64,000 nt of DNA, taken from Pseudooctadecabacter jejudonensis. Its GTDB lineage: Bacteria > Pseudomonadota > Alphaproteobacteria > Rhodobacterales > Rhodobacteraceae. The stretch lies in contig NZ_FWFT01000001.1 of assembly GCF_900172275.1 (NCBI RefSeq), positions 62,001-126,000 on the forward strand, written 5' to 3'. This document shows, piece after piece, positions 17,962-26,091 of the stretch. The notes beneath the pieces are model-generated. The model was not told the origin of the DNA. It made no database searches and saw only the letters and a list, made by a program, of their open reading frames with translations. A program made the translations under genes and the position numbers. Position 1 is the first letter of the stretch. Every line of letters starts with the position of its first letter.

Positions 17962-19797
17962 ATGTTGAATGCGTTGCAAACCCGGATCCTTGCCGTCGTT
18001 GCCTTTCTGGTGGCGGTGGCGGGCCTGTCTGCGGGGATTGGCTGGGTCGGGTATATGTCCGCGCTGGATCAGTTGGAGCAGCGCGGACGGTCCGATTTGG
18101 CCTTGGCGTCGGACCGCTTGACCGGAGAGTTGCAGCGGTATCGTGAGTTGGCGGTGTTGATGGCGGACCATCCCACGGTGGCCGCCACCGTGCAGGGGCG
18201 CGGAGCGGGGGCGCAGGATTTGTTGCGCCAGACCGCCGACAAGACCGGATCGCTGGATATCATCGTGGTGTCGGCAGCAGGGGGGGAGGTTGCCTCCGCC
18301 TCGGCCACCGGGGCGCAGCGTCATGGGGGCAAGCCCTATTTCGAACGGGCCATGGACGGGGCGCTGGGCACCTATCATCAGGTGAACGATCGGTATGGCC
18401 AGCGCACGTTTCAGTTTGCGGCCCCGATCTTTTCGCCAGATGGCCCCGTGGCGGGGGCTGTGATAGTTGTGGTGAATGTGGACGCGGTGGAGGCCGTGTG
18501 GCGGGGGGCGCGGCCTACGGTGTTCTTTACGGATGAATTGGGGGTCGCGTTCATCTCAAACCGGTCAGAGCTGGTGTTCATGGCGCGCCAGGAGGGGGCG
18601 GCGGTGCAGGGGGCCACGGCGGAATATGCGCCGGAGGTGTTGCAGCCGTTCATGACATATTCACCGATCGATCGGCGGGGCCGGACGCTTTGGACGGTGG
18701 AGGACCAACGGTATGTGCCCGCGCAGGCGTTGCATTTGTCGCTGCCTTTGCCGGTTATTCAGATGACGGGGGAGGCGCTGTTGGATGTGGCGCCTGCGCA
18801 GTTGTTGGCGCGGCTGCAGGCGGGGGTGGCTGCGGCGTTGTGTCTGGCGTTTGGGGCGATGCTGTTTCTGGCGACCGAGCGGCGGCGGACGCTGGCGGAG
18901 GCCAACGCGCGTCTGGAAAGTGCGGTGGAGCGGCGCACGGCGGAGTTGTCGCGCACCAACGCCGATTTGCGCCACGAGGTGGGAGAGAGGATCGCCACGG
19001 AGGCGCAGTTGAAAAAGGCGCAAAGTGATCTGGTGCAGGCCGGTAAGCTGAGCGCGCTGGGCCAGATGTCTGCTGGCATCAGCCACGAATTGAACCAGCC
19101 CTTGATGGCGATCCGGTCCTATGCGGAGAACGCTGAGACATTTCTGGAGAGGGGCAAGGCCGATGTGGCGGGGCAAAACCTGGGCCGCATTGCCGAATTG
19201 GCCCGCCGGATGGGGCGGATCATCAAAAACCTGCGCGCCTTTGCCAAACAGGAGAGCGAAGGTCTGACGGATGTGAACCTTGATGGTGTGGTGACGGCGG
19301 TGCTGGAGATCACGCAGGCCCGCGCCAAGGCAGATGAGGTCACGGTGCGCTGGGCGGCCCCCGATCAGCCGGTGATCGTGCGCGGCGGAGAGGTTCGGTT
19401 GCAGCAGGTCGTCCTGAACCTTGTGAGCAACGCGATGGATGCGATGGAGGGGCAGGAGGCCGCCAAGGAGATCGACATCGAGGTCGCGGCGTCCGGTGCG
19501 CGGGTGGATTTGCTGGTGCGTGACACGGGGCCGGGTTTGGATGAGCCGGACCGTATTTTTGATCCGTTCTACACCACCAAGCTGGTGGGGCAGGACGGGG
19601 CCGGACAAAACGGGATGGGCCAAGAAGGCATGGGCCAAGAGGGCATGGGCCAAGAAGGCATGGGGCTCGGGCTGTCGATTTCCTACGGGTTGGTGCAATC
19701 CTTCGGCGGCATGATCCGCGGACGCAATCACGCAGGCGGCGGGGCAGAGTTTACGGTGACGCTGGATGCGGCCCCCACACGAAAGGTGGCCGCATGA
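17962..19797 (+). CDS. dctB: DctB-like sensor histidine kinase (copy 2) with repeat in the ATP lid
   Basis: A 611-residue sensor kinase. Membrane segments at about 8-28 and 275-295 enclose a periplasmic Cache-type sensor with the family motif [21 protein letters not shown] coiled coil, the H box [20 protein letters not shown], the N box [12 protein letters not shown], the G1 box DTGPGLD and DPFYTTK follow. Between the F box and G2 box, residues 551-565 are three copies of GMGQE encoded by a 15-bp tandem repeat, before [11 protein letters not shown]. It overlaps its regulator by ATGA and lies upstream of a TRAP transporter, so C4-dicarboxylates or related acids are the probable stimulus. Confidence 0.92.
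   Translation: MLNALQTRILAVVAFLVAVAGLSAGIGWVGYMSALDQLEQRGRSDLALASDRLTGELQRYRELAVLMADHPTVAATVQGRGAGAQDLLRQTADKTGSLDIIVVSAAGGEVASASATGAQRHGGKPYFERAMDGALGTYHQVNDRYGQRTFQFAAPIFSPDGPVAGAVIVVVNVDAVEAVWRGARPTVFFTDELGVAFISNRSELVFMARQEGAAVQGATAEYAPEVLQPFMTYSPIDRRGRTLWTVEDQRYVPAQALHLSLPLPVIQMTGEALLDVAPAQLLARLQAGVAAALCLAFGAMLFLATERRRTLAEANARLESAVERRTAELSRTNADLRHEVGERIATEAQLKKAQSDLVQAGKLSALGQMSAGISHELNQPLMAIRSYAENAETFLERGKADVAGQNLGRIAELARRMGRIIKNLRAFAKQESEGLTDVNLDGVVTAVLEITQARAKADEVTVRWAAPDQPVIVRGGEVRLQQVVLNLVSNAMDAMEGQEAAKEIDIEVAASGARVDLLVRDTGPGLDEPDRIFDPFYTTKLVGQDGAGQNGMGQEGMGQEGMGQEGMGLGLSISYGLVQSFGGMIRGRNHAGGGAEFTVTLDAAPTRKVAA
19612..19656 (+). repeat. 15-bp tandem repeat, three copies, inside dctB copy 2
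   Basis: Three in-frame copies of GGCATGGGCCAAGAA (with single-base differences) encode GMGQE three times, followed by a fourth partial copy that forms the G2 box. The unit length is a multiple of three, so changes in copy number would lengthen or shorten the ATP lid without breaking the frame. Confidence 0.95.
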
Positions 19798-21065
19798 CAG
19801 CCGAGACAACCCGCCGCGTGCTGATCGTGGACGACGAACGGGACGTGCGCGACGCGCTGGCCCAGACGATTGAGCTGGCCGATCTGGTGCCCACCCGCGC
19901 AGGGTCCTTTATTGAGGCGAAGGATCATATTGATCCCACGTTTGACGGTGTGATTGTCACCGACATCCGGATGCCGGGGCGGGACGGGTTTTACCTTTTG
20001 GACCATGTGTGCAGCGTTGATCCGGACCTGCCGGTCATCTTGCTGACCGGCGAGGGCGACATCCCCATGGCGGTGAAGGCCATGTCTGAAGGGGCCTATG
20101 GATTTCTGGAAAAACCCTGCGGGGCCAAGGAGTTGCTGGCCGTTGTTGAGAAAGCACTTAAGGCCCGCGCGCTGGTGGTTGAGAACCGCAGACTGAAACG
20201 GGAGCTCGATCGCGGGGATGCGGCGACGCGGATGTTGTTTGGGGTGTCGGAGGCGTCAGAAGCGTTGCGCGCCCGTGTGCGCGCCGTGGCCCGCGCCAGT
20301 GCCGAGGTGTTGATCACCGGAGAACGCGGCACCGGATCGCCCAAGATTGCCGAGGTGATCCACCTGATGTCGGGGGCCGCAAGCCGGCCCTTTGTCAAAC
20401 GCCCTGCGGCACAGCTGACCCATGCGGATCTGGCGCAGGCCTTTGGTGAGGCCGAGGGCGGCACGCTGTATCTGGATGAGGTCACGGCGCTGGCCCCTGC
20501 GGTGCAATTTGCGCTTTTGGAGACGTTGGAGCAGGGAACGACGGTGCGGGTGGTGTCGGGCACGTCGTCCGACATCGCGGACGCGGTGGAGGCGGGGCAG
20601 TTCAGCACCGATTTGTTCTACCGGCTGGATTTAATGCGCGTGCATGTGCCTGCATTGCGCGAACGGCCCGAAGATATCCCCGTGCTGTTCCGCCATTATG
20701 TGGCGCAGGCCTGCGAACAGGCGAATTTGCCGGAACCCGCCATCACACCTGACACCATTGCAAGCCTGATGGGGCAGGATTGGCCCGGCAATGCGCGAGG
20801 GCTGATGAATGCGGCGATGCGCTTTGCCCTGATGGGCGGTGTTGGTCTGGGCGAGGAGGCGATTGCCGTGGGCCGTGCCGAGGGCTTGGGGCTGGCCGAA
20901 CAGATGGCGCAGGTGGAGCGGTCGTTGCTGATCGATGCGTTGCAGCGCGCGCAGGGGCGATCAGGGCAGGCGGCGGAGGCGCTGAAGCTGCCGCGCAAGA
21001 CGTTTTACGACAAACTGGCCCGCCATGGGCTGAAGCCGGACGCCTATCGGACCGATCAGACCTGA
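19794..21065 (+). CDS. dctD: DctD-like response regulator with degenerate AAA+ domain (copy 2)
   Basis: A 423-residue NtrC-family protein. The receiver has IVDDERD, phospho-acceptor Asp57 (IVTDIRMPG) and FLEKPC. In the AAA+ region the Walker A reads GERGTGSPK (176-184), so the essential Lys after GTG is replaced by Ser. The span between Walker A and the Walker B-like GGTLYLDEV is only about 40 residues, with no GAFTGA. A Fis-type helix-turn-helix remains at the C-terminus (AEALKLPRKTFYDKLARHGL). The receiver and DNA-binding parts look functional while the ATPase does not, so it may work as a conventional repressor or sigma-70 activator for the adjacent TRAP operon. Confidence 0.88.
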   Translation: MTAETTRRVLIVDDERDVRDALAQTIELADLVPTRAGSFIEAKDHIDPTFDGVIVTDIRMPGRDGFYLLDHVCSVDPDLPVILLTGEGDIPMAVKAMSEGAYGFLEKPCGAKELLAVVEKALKARALVVENRRLKRELDRGDAATRMLFGVSEASEALRARVRAVARASAEVLITGERGTGSPKIAEVIHLMSGAASRPFVKRPAAQLTHADLAQAFGEAEGGTLYLDEVTALAPAVQFALLETLEQGTTVRVVSGTSSDIADAVEAGQFSTDLFYRLDLMRVHVPALRERPEDIPVLFRHYVAQACEQANLPEPAITPDTIASLMGQDWPGNARGLMNAAMRFALMGGVGLGEEAIAVGRAEGLGLAEQMAQVERSLLIDALQRAQGRSGQAAEALKLPRKTFYDKLARHGLKPDAYRTDQT

Positions 21066-21070
21066 CTGAC

Positions 21071-21090
21071 CTGTGCGGATTTCCGCACAG
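21071..21090. promoter_or_regulatory. Perfect 20-bp palindrome upstream of dctP, candidate regulator site
   Basis: CTGTGCGGATTTCCGCACAG is a perfect inverted repeat with 9-bp arms, lying just after the dctD-like stop and about 195 bp upstream of dctP. Its form suits a dimeric Fis-type helix-turn-helix protein such as the neighbouring DctD-like regulator. A weaker TGCG/CGCA pair lies at about 21192-21205. Confidence 0.6.
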
Positions 21091-21283
21091 TTGGCGATAA
21101 CAGCCGTGTGACTTTCCGCCAGATGCGGCAGTGCGGCACGCAGGGTAGATCGGTAATGCGTTGTTATTGCGTGATTTAACGAAATATTAGGTGCGGCATT
21201 CGCAGGGGGCGGAAAACCACCCATGATTTTCGTGTGGCCGATCCGGGAGGGGTGGGCCGATTCTAATATTTTGGGAGGAAACC

Positions 21284-22297
21284 ATGAAGGTTTTGATGAA
21301 TGCCGCCTCTATCGCGGCCCTTACTTTGTCTGCGGGTGCGGCGATGGCTGATGGCCATGCGGGCTGTGACGATGGTGAAATCGTGGTCAAGTTCAGCCAC
21401 GTGACCAACACCGACCGTCACCCCAAAGGCATCGCGGCCACGCTTTTGGCCGAACGTGTGAACGCTGAGATGAACGGCACCATGTGCATGGAAGTGTTCC
21501 CGCAGTCGTCGCTGTACAACGATGATCAGGTGCTTGAGGCGATGTTGCAGGGCGATGTTCAGCTGGCCGCCCCGTCGCTGTCCAAGTTTGAAGCCTTCAC
21601 CCGCCAGTTCCGCATTTTCGATCTGCCGTTCATGTTCACCAACATCGAAGCGGTTGACGCGTTCCAGGCATCCGAGACCGGTCAGGCCATGCTGGACAGC
21701 ATGCAGCGCCGTGGTCTTCAGGGCCTGTCTTACTGGCACAACGGCATGAAGCAGATGTCTGCGAATGTGGCGCTTGAGCTGCCGACGGATGCCGATGGCC
21801 TGAAATTCCGCGTCCAGAACTCTGACGTGCTGGTGGCACAGATGGAAGCCATGGGGGCCTCCCCCCAGCCGATGGCGTTCTCGGAGGTGTATGGCGCGCT
21901 GCAGACGGGTGTTGTGGACGGGCAGGAAAACACGTGGTCCAACATCTGGGGTCAGAAGTTCTTTGAGGTGCAGGACGGCATCACCGAGACCAACCACGGC
22001 ATCATCGATTATCTGGTCGTGACGTCTGTTGATTTTCTCGACAGTCTGGATGCGGATGTGCGCGATCAGTTCCTGACGATCCTGGGCGAAGTGACCGAGA
22101 CCCGCAACGCCGAAGCCTTTGCGGTGAACGAAGCGGCCAAGCAATCCATCGTGGATGCAGGCGGCACGATCCGTCAGCTGACCGACGAACAGCGCTCAGC
22201 TTGGGTTGAGACCATGCGCCCCGTGTGGGACCAGTTTGTGGACGATGTGGGCCAAGAGAACATCGACGCCGCACAAGAGATCAACGCAAGCCTGTAA
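21284..22297 (+). CDS. dctP: TRAP transporter solute-binding protein DctP
   Basis: A 337-residue periplasmic protein with signal peptide MKVLMNAASIAALTLSAGAAMA and mature start near residue 23. It binds a carboxylate ligand and hands it to the DctQM membrane complex. Family hallmarks include VKFSHVTNTDRHPKGIAA at the start of the mature domain and EVYGALQTGVVDGQENTWSN in the ligand-binding region. GGGAGGAAACC is a strong ribosome site. It is followed by a strong hairpin before dctQ, as expected where the binding protein is needed in excess. Confidence 0.95.
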   Translation: MKVLMNAASIAALTLSAGAAMADGHAGCDDGEIVVKFSHVTNTDRHPKGIAATLLAERVNAEMNGTMCMEVFPQSSLYNDDQVLEAMLQGDVQLAAPSLSKFEAFTRQFRIFDLPFMFTNIEAVDAFQASETGQAMLDSMQRRGLQGLSYWHNGMKQMSANVALELPTDADGLKFRVQNSDVLVAQMEAMGASPQPMAFSEVYGALQTGVVDGQENTWSNIWGQKFFEVQDGITETNHGIIDYLVVTSVDFLDSLDADVRDQFLTILGEVTETRNAEAFAVNEAAKQSIVDAGGTIRQLTDEQRSAWVETMRPVWDQFVDDVGQENIDAAQEINASL

Positions 22298-22310
22298 GGG
22301 CCTGCGTGAC

Positions 22311-22343
22311 GGGGCCGGCCCAGGGATGTGGGCCGGCCCCTTT
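22311..22343 (+). terminator. Hairpin between dctP and dctQ, probable attenuator
   Basis: An 11-bp perfect stem GGGGCCGGCCC / GGGCCGGCCCC with an 8-nt loop is followed by TTTC. Its place between the binding-protein gene and the membrane-subunit genes suggests partial termination or 3'-end protection that leaves more dctP than dctQM message. Confidence 0.8.
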
Positions 22344-22377
22344 CGCATGTATCAAAGACAATTGAGGGGGCGGGTTT

Positions 22378-23091
22378 ATGTCCGGTGGCTATACGCCAAA
22401 GGGCCGCATGGGTGCGGTTGTTCATTCTTTGGAAGAGACAGTGATTGCGCTGCTGATGGGGTTGATGACCTTGGTGACATTCATCAACGTCGTGCTGCGC
22501 TACGGGTTCAACAGCCAGCTGATCTGGGGGTTGGAGCTGACGTTGGTGCTGTTTGCCTGGTTGGTGCTGTTTGGCATTGCCTACGGGTTCAAGGTGGTCA
22601 GCCATTTGGGCGTGGATGCTTTGATCAACCTTGGCGGCAAGGGCACGCGCAAGTGGCTAGGCGTTGCGGCGGCCAGTGTGTGCATCATCTACGCCAGCTT
22701 GCTGATGAAAGGCGCGTGGGATTACTGGGCGCCCTTTGCGGGCCTTGATGCCACCACGGGGCGGTGGTTCCCCACAGGGTTTGCCGACAGCCGCGATCAG
22801 GCCTGGTATGAGACCGAGCAGATCCCGATACCCTTTGCCCAAACCTGGCTGGAAAACACGTTCAACTTCGGGGAGGAGTACGAAAAGCTTCCCCGGTTTA
22901 TTCCCTACGCCATGTTGCCCTTTGCTGTGGCCTTGATGCTGTACCGGCTGGTGCAACTGCTGGTGCGCATTCTGCGCGGAGAGATCGACACGATCATCGT
23001 CAGCCACGAGGCCGAGGATGCCGTGGACGAGGCGGGCGCTGAGATTGACACGTCGTTGGGGTACGGCGACGCGAAGAAGGACACGAACTGA
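22378..23091 (+). CDS. dctQ: TRAP transporter small membrane subunit DctQ
   Basis: A 237-residue inner-membrane protein with four membrane segments. The motif TFINVVLRYGFNSQLIWGLELTLVLFAW is split here as TFINVVLRYGFNSQLIWG and the following helix, typical of DctQ. The loop between the last two helices (about residues 120-180) is longer than in common family members and is rich in aromatic and charged residues. The stop overlaps the dctM start (TGATG). Confidence 0.92.
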   Translation: MSGGYTPKGRMGAVVHSLEETVIALLMGLMTLVTFINVVLRYGFNSQLIWGLELTLVLFAWLVLFGIAYGFKVVSHLGVDALINLGGKGTRKWLGVAAASVCIIYASLLMKGAWDYWAPFAGLDATTGRWFPTGFADSRDQAWYETEQIPIPFAQTWLENTFNFGEEYEKLPRFIPYAMLPFAVALMLYRLVQLLVRILRGEIDTIIVSHEAEDAVDEAGAEIDTSLGYGDAKKDTN

Positions 23092-24902
23092 TGGATGTCG
23101 CACTTTTATTTGGCATGGTCATTGCCTTGCTGGCCATCGGTGTACCGATTGCTGTGGCGCTTGGCCTGTCGTCTACGTTGTTTTTGCTGGTCTTCTCGGA
23201 CAGCTCATTGGGGTCCATTGCGCAGTCTCTCTATCAGGCGATGGCGGGGCATTATACGTTGCTGGCCATTCCGTTTTTCATTCTGGCGTCGTCGTTCATG
23301 TCAACGGGCGGTGTGGCGCGGCGGATCATTGATTTTGCCATTGCCATTATCGGCCATGTGCGCGGGGGATTGGCGATTGCGGGTGTTCTGGCCTGTATGT
23401 TGTTTGCCGCTCTCAGCGGGTCATCGCCTGCGACTGTTGTGGCTGTGGGGACGATCGTGATCGCCGGGATGGTCAAATCCGGCTATTCCAAGGATTTCGC
23501 CGCCGGTGTGATCTGTAATGCGGGCACGTTGGGCATCCTTATTCCGCCCAGCATTGTGATGGTCGTCTATGCGTCGGCCACGGATGTGTCCGTGGGGCGG
23601 ATGTTCCTTGCGGGCGTGATCCCCGGGCTTTTAGCGGGTGTGATGCTGATGGTCACGATCTATGTGATCGCGCGGATCAAGAACCTGCCCAAAGGCGAAT
23701 GGCTGGGCTTTGAACAGGTGTTTTCCACCATTCTGGACGCGTCTTGGGGCTTGTTCCTGATGGTTGTGATCCTTGGCGGGATTTATGGCGGGGTGTTTAC
23801 GCCGACGGAAGCTGCCGCGATTGCATCGGTCTATGCCTTTATCGTGTCGATTTTCATCTACCGCGACATGGGACCGCTGAAGGGCCGCGGCTGGCTGCCG
23901 GAGGCAGAGGCCGACACGGGGCTGTTGGGCCTGCGCATCATCGGGTTCACGGTGGTGACCTTCCTGCTTTATGCGGTCGGAGCCTTTATGATGGGTGCGT
24001 CGGTGATGGTGGCGATCTATGCGGCGGCGGTGTTTCTGGCCGTGGCCTTGGTGCTGGGCTGGGCCATGGCGCGGGCGGTGCCTGCGGGGCAGGGCCTGCG
24101 GTTGGCCACGGGGGCGGTTGTCGTCTTTGGTGTGCTGCCGTTGCTTTATGCCATCTATTCGGTGCTGACGTCTGAGGTCACGGGGCTGTTTGCGGTGATC
24201 CAGATTATCGGGGCGGTGTTCGTGTTGCTGTTGCCGCCTGCGGTGTTCGTGTTCTCACTGGTGCGCGGCGCGCAGCGGTTGCAGGCGTCGGGCGCGGGCT
24301 TTGGCACATCGCTGGCGGTGGGGGGCAAGAACCTGATCCGCGCCAATGCGGAGAACGTGGTCTTCGCTGTGCCCGCGTTGTTTCACCGCGACACCAAGGC
24401 CACATTGCTGGAGGCGGGCAAGCTGACGATCATGTTGATGTTCATCATCGCCAACGCATTGATCCTGAAGCATGTTTTGACCGACGAGCAAATCCCCCAG
24501 CACATCACCGAGGCCATGTTGGCCGCGGGGCTGGGGCCTGTCACCTTCTTGATCATCGTCAACATCATCCTGTTGATTGGCGGGCAGTTCATGGAGCCGT
24601 CGGGCCTGATTGTCATCGTGGCCCCGTTGGTGTTCCCGATTGCGATTGAGCTGGGGATTGATCCCATTCACCTTGGCATCATCATGGTGGTGAACATGGA
24701 GATCGGGATGATCACGCCGCCGGTGGGGCTGAACCTGTTTGTGACGTCCGGGGTTGCGAATATGTCGATGATGCGGGTTGTGCGGGCGGCGCTGCCGTTT
24801 CTGGCCGTTCTCTTCGTGTTCCTGATCATGGTGACCTATATTCCGTGGCTGTCGACCATGCTGCCCACGGCCTATATGGGGCCGGAGATCATCACGAACT
24901 AG
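23091..24902 (+). CDS. dctM: TRAP transporter large membrane subunit DctM, enlarged
   Basis: The permease subunit, 603 residues against about 430 for ordinary DctM. The N-terminal part (LSGSSPATVVAVGTI, GTLGILIPPSIVMVVY, PTEAAAIASVYAF) and the C-terminal part (TIMLMFIIANALILKHVLT, LIGGQFMEPSGLIVIVAPL, MEIGMITPPVGLNLFVTSG) are canonical. Between about residues 260 and 435 lies an extra block with four or five hydrophobic segments. The subunit works with DctQ and DctP to import a carboxylate using a sodium gradient. Confidence 0.93.
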   Translation: MDVALLFGMVIALLAIGVPIAVALGLSSTLFLLVFSDSSLGSIAQSLYQAMAGHYTLLAIPFFILASSFMSTGGVARRIIDFAIAIIGHVRGGLAIAGVLACMLFAALSGSSPATVVAVGTIVIAGMVKSGYSKDFAAGVICNAGTLGILIPPSIVMVVYASATDVSVGRMFLAGVIPGLLAGVMLMVTIYVIARIKNLPKGEWLGFEQVFSTILDASWGLFLMVVILGGIYGGVFTPTEAAAIASVYAFIVSIFIYRDMGPLKGRGWLPEAEADTGLLGLRIIGFTVVTFLLYAVGAFMMGASVMVAIYAAAVFLAVALVLGWAMARAVPAGQGLRLATGAVVVFGVLPLLYAIYSVLTSEVTGLFAVIQIIGAVFVLLLPPAVFVFSLVRGAQRLQASGAGFGTSLAVGGKNLIRANAENVVFAVPALFHRDTKATLLEAGKLTIMLMFIIANALILKHVLTDEQIPQHITEAMLAAGLGPVTFLIIVNIILLIGGQFMEPSGLIVIVAPLVFPIAIELGIDPIHLGIIMVVNMEIGMITPPVGLNLFVTSGVANMSMMRVVRAALPFLAVLFVFLIMVTYIPWLSTMLPTAYMGPEIITN

Positions 24903-24948
24903 GGGAGGCTGCGCGCGGGTGCGCGGGGTTGACCCAGACAGAATTGAG

Positions 24949-24982
24949 AGGCGGCGCATCCGGTCTGGTGCGCCGCCTTTTG
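24949..24982 (+). terminator. Intrinsic terminator after dctPQM
   Basis: A 10-bp stem AGGCGGCGCA / TGCGCCGCCT with a 10-nt loop and a following TTTT lies 47 bp after the dctM stop. Confidence 0.88.
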
Positions 24983-24993
24983 GTTGATTGGGG

Positions 24994-25138
24994 TTTCGAA
25001 TTGGCTGCGCCAATCCGACCCATTTTTTATTTTCGAATTGGCTGCGCCAATCCGATCCGTTTTTATTTTCGAATTGGCTTTGCCAATCCGACCCGGGCCG
25101 CTGCGCGGCGGTTTTTTAGGTATTTTTGACCCAAAGAA
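24994..25138 (+). repeat. Dispersed hairpin element, copy A (three upstream hairpins)
   Basis: Three 28-nt units start at 24994, 25031 and 25067. Each reads TTTCGAATT, stem bases, AATCCGA, (C/T)CC, and folds as ATTGGC-TGC-GCCAAT (loop TTT in the third). T-rich spacers follow the first two. A GC hairpin CCGC-TGC-GCGG (25098-25108) and six T follow, then the shared tail GGTATTTTTGACCCAAAGAA at 25119-25138. The element lies between the convergent dctM and tpiA genes. Confidence 0.9.
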
Positions 25139-25140
25139 TT

Positions 25141-25278
25141 CAAGCCGTCTCGAAGCGGCCCCGATGTTGGGAGACTGGGGGCCGGTTAGGCGCAGAATGG
25201 TCGGAGACGCAAGCCGTCTCGAAGCGGCCCCGAAGTTGGGAGACTGGGGGCCGGTTCGGCGCAGATTGGTCGGAGACC
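25141..25278. repeat. 69-bp tandem repeat, two copies
   Basis: Two adjacent copies of a 69-bp unit starting CAAGCCGTCTCGAAGCGG (25141 and 25210) differ at only a few bases. Each unit has nested inverted sequences GTCTC/GAGAC and GGCCCC/GGGGCC, so each copy can fold. It directly follows repeat copy A and ends 18 bp before the tpiA stop codon. Confidence 0.93.
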
Positions 25279-25295
25279 GGCGCATCCGCGTAATT

Positions 25296-26027
25296 TCAGC
25301 TGTTTTCCAAGGCCGTGACGATGGGGGAGAAATCGGCGGCCTTGAGCGAAGCGCCACCCACCAGCGCGCCGTCGACGTTGTCCAGTGCGAAGATATCGGC
25401 GGCGTTGGAGGCTTTGACGGAGCCGCCGTAGAGGAGGCGCATTTGGGCGCCTTCGTCGCCGAAGCGGTCTGTCAGATAGGCGCGCAGGGCGGCGTGGACG
25501 TCTGCGATTTCTTGCGGCGTGGGGGTGAGGCCGGTGCCGATGGCCCAGACGGGTTCATAGGCGATGGTGGTGTTTTGGGCGGTGGCCGCATCGGGGATGG
25601 AGCCGTCCATCTGGGTGGTGAGGACATCGAGGGTGTCGCCCGCGCGGTACTGGGCCTCGGTCTCTCCGATACACAGGATGACGTGGAGGTTTGCAGCCCA
25701 GCCTGCGGTGGTTTTGGCGGTGACGTCGGCGTCGGTTTCGCCGTGGTCGGTGCGCCGTTCTGAGTGGCCGGTGATGACATGCGTGGCGCCTGCGTCGGCC
25801 AGCATGGGGGCGGAGATGTCTCCGGTGTGGGCACCCGAGGGGGCCGGGTGGCAGTCTTCGCCGCCCACGCTGAGCCCGGTTGCCGCCATACGCGTGAGCA
25901 AGGTGGCGGGGCCGCAGATCACGACATCGACGGAGGCGGCATGGTGGTCATTTGCCAAAGCCTCAAGCTGCGGGATGTCCGCGCTTGTGCCATTCATTTT
26001 CCAGTTTCCTGCGGCCAGTTTGCGCAT
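25296..26027 (-). CDS. tpiA: Triosephosphate isomerase
   Basis: A 243-residue glycolytic enzyme interconverting dihydroxyacetone phosphate and glyceraldehyde 3-phosphate. Catalytic residues are in view: Lys in GNWKMNG, His in VITGHSERR and Glu in AYEPVWAIGTG; the phosphate loop LLYGGSVKASNA is intact. The start MRKLAAGNWKMNG at 26027 matches the family, so the in-frame ATG at 26063 is not used. It is divergent from an oxygenase gene 64 bp away. Confidence 0.96.
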   Translation of the reverse strand: MRKLAAGNWKMNGTSADIPQLEALANDHHAASVDVVICGPATLLTRMAATGLSVGGEDCHPAPSGAHTGDISAPMLADAGATHVITGHSERRTDHGETDADVTAKTTAGWAANLHVILCIGETEAQYRAGDTLDVLTTQMDGSIPDAATAQNTTIAYEPVWAIGTGLTPTPQEIADVHAALRAYLTDRFGDEGAQMRLLYGGSVKASNAADIFALDNVDGALVGGASLKAADFSPIVTALENS

Positions 26028-26091
26028 CTCACTCTCCCATTCTGTGTAGGTGTGATGTAGCAAGCGCGCGAGACAGACGAAAGGGCGGGTT

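Noticed and set aside
24994-25278. CRISPR array at the repeats after dctM
   Set aside because: The units are palindromic, unevenly spaced by 8-9 bp, and have no spacers of CRISPR length or cas genes.
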